From an uncultured Hyphomicrobiales bacterium (GTDB lineage Bacteria; Pseudomonadota; Alphaproteobacteria; Rhizobiales; Xanthobacteraceae), in the NCBI GenBank assembly GCA_903891395.1, contig CAITEM010000611.1, forward strand, positions 1 to 6,256: a DNA stretch of 6,256 nt. The letters run 5' to 3'. This document shows positions 1-6,117 of the stretch, piece by piece. Within the stretch, counting starts at the first letter, position 1. The number at the start of each line of letters is the position of its first letter. The notes under the pieces are model-generated. The model was given only the letters and a program-made list of their open reading frames with translations. It did no database searches and was not told where the DNA came from. Both the position numbers and the translations under genes were made by a program.

Positions 1-1202
1 AACGCCGCCTTGATCAGCACGGTGACGAGCAGGATCGCCAGGCCGAAGTTGCCGACCAGGTGGTAGATATAGTCGATCACGAAGAACAGCGGCTTGGTGA
101 TGAAGTAGAACCAGCCCCAGTCGATCAGCAGATCGAAATGGTTGAGGCCGAGGTCGGTGTTGTAGGCGTTGACGACGCGCACTTCCTTGGCGCCCGCAAA
201 CAGCCGCGTGTCGGCCGTGCCGGTGGCGCCGGGAGCGATGGTGCGGGCGTCGAGCAGGTAGTCGGTCTGATAGCTTTTGAGCGTGCCGTTGATGTCGGCC
301 TTGAAGTTGGCCAGCACATGCGCGTCGGTCTGCGGCAGCAGCGCCGCGGCCCAGTATTTATCGGTAATGCCGAGCCAGGCATTGGTGGCGTCGAAGTTCA
401 GCACCTTCTTGTCGTCGATCGACTTGTAGGTGACTTCCTCGGACCCCTTGTCGCCGAATTTGCCGATCATGCCTTCGTGCAGGATGTAATAGCCCGCCGT
501 TTGCGGCGCGCCGTGGCGCGAGATCAGCGCGAAGGGATACAGCGACACCGGCTTGTCGCTCTTGTTGGCGACCTCGTCCTTGACGGTGAACAGATATTTG
601 TCGTCGACCGCGATGGTGCGGCGGAATTCCACGCCCTGGCCGTTGTCGAAGGTCAGCGTGACCGGATGACCGACGCTGAGCGAGCCGGCGCCCGTCTGCT
701 TCCACAGGGTGTCGGCGGTCGGCACGGCGACGGTGCCGCCGGCGGCGTTGGTCCAGCCGAATTCGGCATAGAAGGGTTCGGGGCTGCCCGATGGCGACCG
801 CAGCACGATCGCCGGCGATTTCGGATCGACGGTCTCGCGGAATTTGACCAGCGCCAGGTCGTCGATGCGGCCACCTTTCAGCGCGACGGAACCTTCGACG
901 CTGTCGGTCGCGATCGGAACGCGCGGCGAGGCGGCGAGCGCGGCGGCGCGGGTGGTCGGCGCGCTGGCCGACGGCGTGGGCGTTACGCCGGGAATTTGCG
1001 GCGGCGCGCCGGCAACGCCCGGTGTTGTGGCGGGCTGGCCGGTCACGGCCGGTTTCTGCGGGTCGAGCTTCTGCGTCTGCTGCTGCAGCGCCAGTTGCTC
1101 CTGCCGCGCCTTTTCTTGCGGGATGGCGAAGAAATATTGCCAACCGATCAGCACGATGGCTGACAGCACAATGGCCAGAATGGTGTTCTTGCTATCGGTC
1201 AT
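1..1202 (-). CDS. yidC: Membrane protein insertase YidC (3' part cut by window edge)
   Basis: YidC inserts and folds inner-membrane proteins, alone or with the Sec translocon. The frame reads from an ATG at 1202 down to the left edge without a stop, giving 400 residues. It opens MTDSKNTILAIVLSAIVLIGW, a short cytoplasmic tip and first membrane segment (about residues 6-27) typical of Gram-negative YidC. A Gln/Pro/Ala-rich linker follows to about residue 90, then the periplasmic P1 domain. The last visible stretch, from GWFYFITKPLF (about 363) to LVTVLIKAA (400), is the start of the conserved membrane core. Relatives are about 600 residues, so the remaining core helices lie outside the window. 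The ATG overlaps the rnpA TGA as ATGA, suggesting translational coupling. No yidD lies between rnpA and yidC. Long open frames on the opposite strand here are shadows of the GC-rich codons. Confidence 0.96.
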   Translation of the reverse strand, partial: MTDSKNTILAIVLSAIVLIGWQYFFAIPQEKARQEQLALQQQTQKLDPQKPAVTGQPATTPGVAGAPPQIPGVTPTPSASAPTTRAAALAASPRVPIATDSVEGSVALKGGRIDDLALVKFRETVDPKSPAIVLRSPSGSPEPFYAEFGWTNAAGGTVAVPTADTLWKQTGAGSLSVGHPVTLTFDNGQGVEFRRTIAVDDKYLFTVKDEVANKSDKPVSLYPFALISRHGAPQTAGYYILHEGMIGKFGDKGSEEVTYKSIDDKKVLNFDATNAWLGITDKYWAAALLPQTDAHVLANFKADINGTLKSYQTDYLLDARTIAPGATGTADTRLFAGAKEVRVVNAYNTDLGLNHFDLLIDWGWFYFITKPLFFVIDYIYHLVGNFGLAILLVTVLIKAA

Positions 1203-1549
1203 CGTGATCCCGTACTGCCTTGGCGCCCCGCCTGTAGCCGGCGTAACGCGCCGTCGAAATCCTGCGCGATCCGCGCATAGGGCACCTTGAGCGCCGCCCG
1301 CCTGCCGACCAGCACATAGTCATATCCGAGCTGTATGTCAGTGGTGCCGGAGAGCCGCACGATTTCCCTCAACCGGCGGCGGACCCGGTTGCGCTCGACG
1401 GCGTTGCCGACTTTTTTCGAAACGGTAAACCCAAACCGCACGGGGCCGCCGTCGGCCCGCTTGCGTGCCTGCAGCACGAAAGCGGCGGCCGGCACCTTGA
1501 TTCCGGTCGCCGCTGCCAGAAAGTCTGCCCGTTGCCTCAATCGTTCCAT
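1199..1549 (-). CDS. rnpA: Ribonuclease P protein component
   Basis: This is the protein subunit of RNase P, which binds the catalytic RNA and helps mature the 5' ends of tRNAs in the cytoplasm. The 116-residue product has the usual family length. It carries the N-terminal RLRQRADFL segment, the FGFTVSKKVGNAVERNR core and the basic RNR signature (RNRVRRRLRE, about residues 53-62) that forms the RNA-binding helix. The C-terminal tail beyond about residue 105 (QAGRQGSTGSR) looks unstructured. It lies 28 bases downstream of rpmH on the same strand, the classical arrangement, and its TGA overlaps the yidC ATG. The start at 1549 fits the family N-terminus. No strong Shine-Dalgarno sits at normal distance; a GGCGGAG stretch lies about 20 bases upstream. 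Expression is probably from the rpmH promoter. Confidence 0.95.
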   Translation of the reverse strand: MERLRQRADFLAAATGIKVPAAAFVLQARKRADGGPVRFGFTVSKKVGNAVERNRVRRRLREIVRLSGTTDIQLGYDYVLVGRRAALKVPYARIAQDFDGALRRLQAGRQGSTGSR

Positions 1550-1577
1550 GGAAGCAGCTGCGGGCTAAACTCCGCCC

Positions 1578-1712
1578 TTAGGCGGAGAGCCGCTTGCGGC
1601 CGCGGCCGCGCCGCGCCGAAAGCACCTTGCGGCCGCCTTTGGTGGCCATACGGGCACGAAAACCGTGACGGCGCTTGCGCACAAGCTTGCTCGGTTGATA
1701 GGTCCGCTTCAC
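1578..1712 (-). CDS. rpmH: 50S ribosomal protein L34, GTG start
   Basis: This encodes L34, a small basic protein of the large ribosomal subunit. The minus-strand reading from GTG at 1712 to TAA at 1578-1580 gives 44 residues, the normal length. It begins (M)KRTYQPSKLVRKRRHGFRA and ends RRGRGRKRLSA, an unmistakable L34 with its Arg/Lys-rich body. The start is GTG, not ATG. GGAG at 1722-1725 lies 9 bases before it and supports this choice, as does the exact family N-terminus. It is the first gene of the rpmH-rnpA-yidC operon. The gene is too short and too biased in composition to be found by length alone. Confidence 0.97.
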   Translation of the reverse strand: MKRTYQPSKLVRKRRHGFRARMATKGGRKVLSARRGRGRKRLSA

Positions 1713-1721
1713 GATTAAGTA

Positions 1722-1725
1722 CTCC
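1722..1725 (-). promoter_or_regulatory. Ribosome binding site of rpmH
   Basis: The minus strand reads GGAG, then nine bases, then the GTG start of rpmH. The spacing is normal for a Shine-Dalgarno, and this site decides the non-ATG start. Confidence 0.7.
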
Positions 1726-1817
1726 GAAAGTCGCGCCCTGCCGGCGAGGGTGTCAAAGCCGCCCCCAAATCCGCATTAAAAACCCGAATTGGTCAGGATC
1801 GGCACGTGTTTCCCGGG

Positions 1818-1846
1818 CTTATAAGGGAGGGGGCTTGGCCCGTCAA
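1818..1846 (-). promoter_or_regulatory. Probable sigma70-type promoter of rpmH-rnpA-yidC
   Basis: On the minus strand a -35 hexamer TTGACG (1846-1841) is followed after 17 bases by a -10 hexamer TATAAG (1823-1818). Each differs from the consensus by one base and the spacing is ideal. Transcription would begin near 1811 and leave a leader of about 100 bases before the rpmH GTG. It faces away from the flavoprotein gene and is the best promoter match I found in the window. No transcript data were available, so the start site is inferred. Confidence 0.6.
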
Positions 1847-2015
1847 TGCGACTGGCCGCCCCACGCAATATTCAGTCATTACGGTCACTTACATCTCACA
1901 AGGCAGCGGAATCGGTCTTGGCCGGCGTCCGCTGCGTGCTTTTCGTTTCGGTCACCACGAAGGGGCGGAGCGTCGCAATTTGCACTATCTTCCAAGCAAT
2001 CTTTGGCGCCCTTTC

Positions 2016-2042
2016 TTGGAAAACGAGTTTCGAGAATATTTT
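2016..2042 (+). promoter_or_regulatory. Possible promoter for a leaderless flavoprotein mRNA
   Basis: TTGGAA (2016-2021) and TATTTT (2037-2042) resemble -35 and -10 hexamers, but the spacing of 15 bases is short. The -10-like box ends 7 bases before the ATG at 2050, so transcription could start at or next to the first codon. No Shine-Dalgarno is visible before that ATG, which fits a leaderless message. This is a weak match in AT-rich sequence. Confidence 0.25.
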
Positions 2043-2049
2043 TAAAATC

Positions 2050-3468
2050 ATGGCGGAAATTCTCACTCCCGATATTTGCGTGATCGGCGCCGGCTCCGCT
2101 GGGCTGTCGGTGGCTGCTGCCGCGGCCGCCTTTGGCGTGCCGGTGGTGCTGATCGAAAAAAACAAAATGGGCGGCGACGGTCTCAATACCGGCTGCGTAC
2201 CGTCGAAGGCTTTGCTCGCGGCGGCCAAGCGCGCGGCGGCGATACAGAATTCCGCGGCTTTCGGTGTCGCCGCGCAATTCGCCAGCGTCGATTTCGCCAA
2301 AGTGCATGCGCACGTTCAGCGCACCATCGCCGCCATCGCGCCCAATGCTTCCGCCGAGCGCCTCACCGGCTTCGGCGTGCGTGTGATCAAGGGCCACGCC
2401 GCCTTTAAGGATCGCCGGACCGTGATGGTCGGTGATATCGAGATCCGCGCCCGGCGCTTTGTGATCGCGACCGGATCGGCGCCGGCAGTGCCGCCGATCG
2501 CCGGCCTTGGCGACGGACCGTATTTCACCAACGAGACGATCTTCAGCCTCACCGCGCTGCCGAAACATCTGATCGTCATCGGCGCCGGTTCCACCGGTCT
2601 CGAACTGGCGCAAGCCTTCCGTCGTCTCGGCAGCAACGTCACGGTGCTCGAGGCCGCGCGGCCGCTCGCCAAAGACGATCCCGAATGCGCCGCCGTCGTC
2701 GTGACGCAGCTCGAACGCGAGGGCGTCGTCATTCGCAGCGGCGTGAAGGTGGCCGCCGTTTCGTGCGCCGTCTGCACTGTCAAAGTGACGCTTGACGGCG
2801 GCGAGACCATCGACGGCACGCACCTGCTGGTCGCTGCCGGACGCAAAGCCGCGACCGAAGGGCTCAATCTAGAATCCGCGGGCATCCGCCACGACAGCAC
2901 CGGCATTGCAGTGAACAAGAAGCTCAAGACCCGCAACGGCGGCGTCTACGCCATTGGCGATGCCGCTGCCGGACAATTGCAGTTCACCCACGCCGCGAAT
3001 TATCACGCCGACCTGGTGATCCGGAATGCGCTGTTTCGCTTGCCGGTGCGCGTCAACAACGATGTCATCCCGTGGGTGACCTATACGGACCCTGAACTGG
3101 CGCAGACCGGTTTGAGCGAAGCCGAGGCGCGCAAGCGCGGCTTGAAAATCCGCATCATACGCTGGCCCTATCACGACAACGACCGCGCGCAGACCGAGCG
3201 TGAAACCCGCGGCCACATCAAAGTCGTCACCAACACGAAGGGCAAGATCCTCGGCGCCACCATTATCGGCGCGCAGGCCGGCGAACTAATGTCGATGTGG
3301 TCGTTGGCCATCGCGCAGGGGCTGAACATCCGCGCTCTTGCCGGTATTGTAATGCCGTACCCGACGCTGTCGGAAATCGGCAAACGTGCGGCGATCGACT
3401 ATTTCACGCCAAGTTTGACGAGCCCTTGGGTGCGGCGCATCATATCTTGGTTACGGATCTTCGGCTGA
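2050..3468 (+). CDS. FAD/NAD(P)-dependent oxidoreductase, Lpd/MerA-like, lacking one redox-motif cysteine
   Basis: This is a class I pyridine nucleotide-disulfide oxidoreductase by fold: 472 residues, the family's normal length, presumably cytosolic. Residues 9-36 form the FAD-binding Rossmann motif (GAGSAG at 13-18, acidic E36). ATGS at 140-143, the NAD(P) motif GAGSTGLE at 178-185 ending in E201 (which favours NADH), and the second FAD motif YAIGDA at 300-305 follow. A dimerisation domain begins near 345. The redox motif, normally CxxxxC, reads GGDGLNTGCVPSK, so the first cysteine is Gly44 and only Cys49 remains. The usual His of the C-terminal HPTxxE motif is Tyr437, as in mercuric reductases, with Glu442 kept. 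Disulfide, lipoamide or glutathione reduction by the normal mechanism therefore looks unlikely; the real substrate is unknown. I chose the ATG at 2050 because MAEILTPDICVIGAGSAG is a standard family start. The histidine kinase gene begins 7 bases after the stop, suggesting co-transcription. Confidence 0.9.
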   Translation: MAEILTPDICVIGAGSAGLSVAAAAAAFGVPVVLIEKNKMGGDGLNTGCVPSKALLAAAKRAAAIQNSAAFGVAAQFASVDFAKVHAHVQRTIAAIAPNASAERLTGFGVRVIKGHAAFKDRRTVMVGDIEIRARRFVIATGSAPAVPPIAGLGDGPYFTNETIFSLTALPKHLIVIGAGSTGLELAQAFRRLGSNVTVLEAARPLAKDDPECAAVVVTQLEREGVVIRSGVKVAAVSCAVCTVKVTLDGGETIDGTHLLVAAGRKAATEGLNLESAGIRHDSTGIAVNKKLKTRNGGVYAIGDAAAGQLQFTHAANYHADLVIRNALFRLPVRVNNDVIPWVTYTDPELAQTGLSEAEARKRGLKIRIIRWPYHDNDRAQTERETRGHIKVVTNTKGKILGATIIGAQAGELMSMWSLAIAQGLNIRALAGIVMPYPTLSEIGKRAAIDYFTPSLTSPWVRRIISWLRIFG

Positions 3469-3470
3469 GG
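3467..3470 (+). promoter_or_regulatory. Ribosome binding site supporting a TTG start of the histidine kinase
   Basis: GAGG overlaps the TGA stop of the flavoprotein gene and stands five bases before TTG at 3476. No comparable motif precedes the later ATG at 3542, so this site favours the TTG start and translational coupling of the two genes. Confidence 0.4.
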
Positions 3471-3475
3471 CACCA

Positions 3476-4978
3476 TTGGAAGCTGATATCGCGTCATCAA
3501 ACGAAACAATCGCGCCTGACGTGCGGCATTCGCCGCGCGGCATGAAGCGCGTGCGCCTCGGTTTGTCCGGCAAGCTGTTGTTCCTCACGATTCTGTTCGT
3601 GATGGTGGCGGAAATTTTGATTTACGTGCCGTCTATCGCTAATTTCCGCCTCAATTGGTTCAATGATCGTCTCGCCGCCGCGCACACCGCGGCGCTGGTG
3701 CTTGATGCCGCGCCCAGCGGCATGGTGCCGGAAAGCCTGGCCAAACAGATTCTGGAAAGTATAGGCGCGCGCGCTGTCGCCATGAAGATGGGCGATCAGC
3801 GCCGCTTGCTGGCCGCCACAAGCGTGCCGTCAAAGATCGCCAACGATTTCGACATGCGCAACGTCGTTTGGTGGCACGCCATCAGGGATGCATTCGAAGT
3901 TCTGTTCATCGACGAACCCAAAGACGTGATCCGCGTGGTCGGCCCGGCGCCGATGGGTGGCGACTTCCTCGAAATCATCATCGACGAGGTGCCGTTGCGT
4001 AGTGCGATGGTGAATTTCTCGGTCAATATTCTGCTGCTGTCGCTGGCTATCTCCGGCATCACCGCGATGCTGGTATTCTTCGCATTGCATTATATTCTGG
4101 TGCGCCCGATGGGCCGCATCACCGCCAACATGACCGCGTTCCGCGCCGATCCCGAGGATTTGTCGCTGATCATTCCTGAATCCGGCCGGCAGGACGAAAT
4201 CGGTACCGCCGAGATCGAACTTGGCGCCATGCAGCGCGAACTCGCTTCGATGTTGCAGCAGAAAAGCCGGCTGGCAGCGCTCGGTCTCGCCGTGTCGAAG
4301 ATCAATCACGATCTGCGTAATCTGCTGGCGTCGGCGCAGCTATTTTCAGACCAGCTTTCGAATTTGCCGGATCCGAAAGTGCAGCGCTTCGCACCCAAGC
4401 TGGTGCGGGCGCTGGAGCGCGCTATCGCCTTCTGCCAGTCGACGCTGTCCTACGGCGCGGCCCAGGAAGCACCGCCGGAGCGCAAGACCATCGAAGTCGA
4501 GCCGTTGATCGAAGAAGTGCACGAGGCGCTGGGGCTCACCCTCGACGTGCCGATCCGGTGGATCGTGGCGGTCGAGCGCGGGCTTACCGTCGATGCCGAT
4601 CACGATCAATTGTTCCGCGTGCTGGTCAATGTCGCGCGCAACGCCATGCAGGCGCTGGAAGCGCGGGGCACGCGGGATCCGGCGCGCGATCAGATTCGCA
4701 TCACGGGCCGGCGCGAGGGCAGCGTGACGGTGATCGAGGTTTCAGACACCGGTCCCGGCGTGCCCGAACGTGCGCGAATGCATCTGTTTCAGGCGTTTCA
4801 GGGCTCGACCCGCTCCGGCGGCACGGGCCTTGGCCTGGCGATCGCGGCGGAACTGGTGCGCGCGCATGGCGGCGATATCCGCCTGGTGCCGGGAACTATC
4901 GGCGCCACCTTCAGCATCACCATACCGGACCGCGCCGTCGATCTGAATGCACGCCGCGGCGCGCTCGCGCGGGCGTAA
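3476..4978 (+). CDS. Membrane sensor histidine kinase (HAMP, HisKA, HATPase)
   Basis: This is a 500-residue two-component sensor kinase that would autophosphorylate on a histidine and pass the phosphate to a response regulator. Membrane segment 1 is about residues 34-54. A periplasmic sensor region of about 125 residues with no recognised motif follows, then membrane segment 2 (about 181-207) and a HAMP linker (about 208-262). The H-box is INHDLRNLLAS with His278 as the phospho-acceptor. The ATPase domain has the N-box NVARNAMQAL (Asn389), the G1 motif DTGPGV (424-429) and the G2 motif GGTGLGLA (448-455). All catalytic elements look intact. The start is uncertain: TTG at 3476 has a GAGG site upstream, while ATG at 3542 (residue 23) would begin MKRVRLGLSGKLLF and still keep membrane segment 1. 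No response regulator is next to it here. Its place between a flavoprotein and a polyketide synthase suggests, but does not prove, control of envelope lipid or redox functions. Confidence 0.93.
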   Translation: MEADIASSNETIAPDVRHSPRGMKRVRLGLSGKLLFLTILFVMVAEILIYVPSIANFRLNWFNDRLAAAHTAALVLDAAPSGMVPESLAKQILESIGARAVAMKMGDQRRLLAATSVPSKIANDFDMRNVVWWHAIRDAFEVLFIDEPKDVIRVVGPAPMGGDFLEIIIDEVPLRSAMVNFSVNILLLSLAISGITAMLVFFALHYILVRPMGRITANMTAFRADPEDLSLIIPESGRQDEIGTAEIELGAMQRELASMLQQKSRLAALGLAVSKINHDLRNLLASAQLFSDQLSNLPDPKVQRFAPKLVRALERAIAFCQSTLSYGAAQEAPPERKTIEVEPLIEEVHEALGLTLDVPIRWIVAVERGLTVDADHDQLFRVLVNVARNAMQALEARGTRDPARDQIRITGRREGSVTVIEVSDTGPGVPERARMHLFQAFQGSTRSGGTGLGLAIAAELVRAHGGDIRLVPGTIGATFSITIPDRAVDLNARRGALARA

Positions 4979-5037
4979 AGCGCCAAACCGAAGAGGGAAC
5001 ATCCGCCATCGCGTGGTGTTCGTCGGTTAAGGGCGCT
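4979..5037. repeat. Nested inverted repeat (interrupted 59-base hairpin) between kinase and polyketide synthase
   Basis: Three pairs of arms nest around one centre: AGCGCC (4979-4984) with GGCGCT (5032-5037), AACCGA (4986-4991) with TCGGTT (5023-5028), and GAACATC (4997-5003) with GGTGTTC (5015-5021, one G-T pair). Together they allow 19 paired positions, with small internal loops and an 11-base apical loop. No T-tract follows on the plus strand, so it is not a standard intrinsic terminator. It begins right after the kinase TAA and ends 21 bases before the synthase ATG. It could be an mRNA processing or stability element, a partial attenuator or a dispersed palindromic repeat; the sequence alone does not decide. 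Confidence 0.55.
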
Positions 5038-5058
5038 CGCAACCGATAGGCATTGAAT

Positions 5059-6117
5059 ATGAGCAAGGCACCGCTGCCGGTGACGCTGCTTTCGCTCGCG
5101 ACCGCGGTACCGCCGCACATTCTCGAACAATCCGCTGTCGCCGATTTTGCGCGCCGCATCTACGCCAAACCTTTCGCGCGCTATCCGAAGCTCGCGGATG
5201 TCTTCGTCAACGCCGGTATAGAACGCCGCCATTCGGTGCGGCCGCTGGAGTGGTTCGAGACGCCGCACGACTGGACCGAGCGCACGCGAGCCTATCTCGA
5301 CGGCGCCAGTGCGCTGTTCGTGCAGGCCGCGCAAGCGGCACTCGACCGCGCCGGCATTCGCGCGCGCGATGTCGATGTAATCGTCACGGTTTCATCGACC
5401 GGCATTGCGACGCCGAGCCTGGAAGCCCGCGTCGGCGCGCAACTCGGCTTCAAATCGAGCGCGGCGCGCGTGCCGGTATTCGGTCTCGGCTGCGCCGGCG
5501 GCGTGTCGGGGCTGTCGATCGGCGCGCGGCTGGCGCGCGCCGTGCCGGGCGATAACGTTCTCGTCGTCGTGGTCGAACTGTGCACCCTGGCATTCCGTTC
5601 CGACCGCAGCGCCAAGGCCGACGTCATCTCGTCGGCTCTGTTCGGCGACGGCGCGGCCGCCGTGGTGTTGCGTGCCGAGCCTGACGACGCCGCATTGCGC
5701 ATCGGCGCCGCCGCCGAGCACACCTGGCCCAATACGCTCGACATCATGGGCTGGACCGTCGATCCGGTCGGCTTCGGGGTCGTGCTGTCGCGTTCGCTGC
5801 CGCGCTTCGTCGAGCAGCGGCTGGCGGCGCCCGCGCGCCGCTTTATCGAGGCCGCCAAACTGATCGCGCCGCAGTTCATCTGTCATCCCGGTGGCGCCAA
5901 GGTGCTCGACGCGGTCGAGACCGCGCTCGAACTGCAGAAGGGCACCTTGCGCGACGAACGCGAGGTGCTGCGCGGCAACGGCAACATGTCGGCACCGAGC
6001 GTGCTGTTCGTGCTTGAGCGCGCGCTCAAACGCGGCTTGCGCGGCTCGGCCGTGCTCACCGCGCTCGGTCCGGGATTCACCGCCAGCTTTCTCGCGCTCG
6101 AGGCGGCCAATGGGTGA
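5059..6117 (+). CDS. Type III polyketide synthase (chalcone/alkylpyrone synthase-like)
   Basis: This 352-residue enzyme belongs to the thiolase-fold type III polyketide synthases, homodimers that condense an acyl-CoA starter with malonyl-CoA units without a carrier protein. The catalytic triad is complete: Cys145 in FGLGCAGGVSGL, His276 in ICHPGGAKVLD and Asn309 in NGNMSAPSVLF. The C-terminal ALGPGFTASF is the GFGPG-type loop of the family. Length is usual for bacterial members. The ATG at 5059 is preferred over a TTG two codons earlier (5053), which would add only two residues; a weak TAGG lies 8 bases before the ATG. The methyltransferase-like gene downstream overlaps by 8 bases, an arrangement seen for alkylpyrone synthases such as BpsA, so a long-chain alkylpyrone or alkylresorcinol is the best guess. 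Starter preference and chain length cannot be read from the motifs. Confidence 0.93.
   Translation: MSKAPLPVTLLSLATAVPPHILEQSAVADFARRIYAKPFARYPKLADVFVNAGIERRHSVRPLEWFETPHDWTERTRAYLDGASALFVQAAQAALDRAGIRARDVDVIVTVSSTGIATPSLEARVGAQLGFKSSAARVPVFGLGCAGGVSGLSIGARLARAVPGDNVLVVVVELCTLAFRSDRSAKADVISSALFGDGAAAVVLRAEPDDAALRIGAAAEHTWPNTLDIMGWTVDPVGFGVVLSRSLPRFVEQRLAAPARRFIEAAKLIAPQFICHPGGAKVLDAVETALELQKGTLRDEREVLRGNGNMSAPSVLFVLERALKRGLRGSAVLTALGPGFTASFLALEAANG

Larger units (their letters stand above)
1713..2049. other. Divergent intergenic region between rpmH and the flavoprotein gene
   Basis: This 337-base gap separates two divergent transcription units. The left half holds the rpmH leader, its ribosome binding site and its promoter. 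The middle (about 1850-2010) shows no gene, no clear repeat and no recognised operator. The right end (2010-2049) becomes AT-rich and may carry the promoter of the flavoprotein gene. The plus-strand frame stays open from 1846, but its translation before 2050 resembles no protein family start and crosses the rpmH promoter, so I treat it as non-coding. Confidence 0.7.

Noticed and set aside
60..1163. A 367-codon open frame on the plus strand across yidC
   Set aside because: It is antisense to a clearly recognised yidC, its translation is low-complexity Arg/Gly/Val-rich, and it has no family motif; it is a shadow of the GC-rich codons.
1..1712. Origin of replication beside rpmH, as in many bacteria
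   Set aside because: No DnaA-box cluster, dnaA or AT-rich unwinding region is seen, and in Alphaproteobacteria the origin usually lies elsewhere.
1751..1756. A perfect TTGACA on the minus strand close to rpmH
   Set aside because: No -10-like hexamer follows at suitable spacing, and transcription would start almost on the ribosome binding site; the TTGACG-17-TATAAG pair upstream is better.
1846..2049. A 68-codon N-terminal extension of the flavoprotein from the ATG at 1846
   Set aside because: The extra residues are not family-like, lie before the standard MAEILTPDICVIG start, and would overlap the rpmH promoter.
1885..2823. A 312-codon open frame on the minus strand across the flavoprotein gene
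   Set aside because: It is antisense to a gene with several exact cofactor motifs and its product (rich in Asp, His, Arg and Gly) resembles nothing known.
4979..5058. Intrinsic terminator after the histidine kinase
   Set aside because: The inverted repeat can form a hairpin, but it has internal loops and no T-tract after either end of the stem, so it was recorded as a structured repeat instead.
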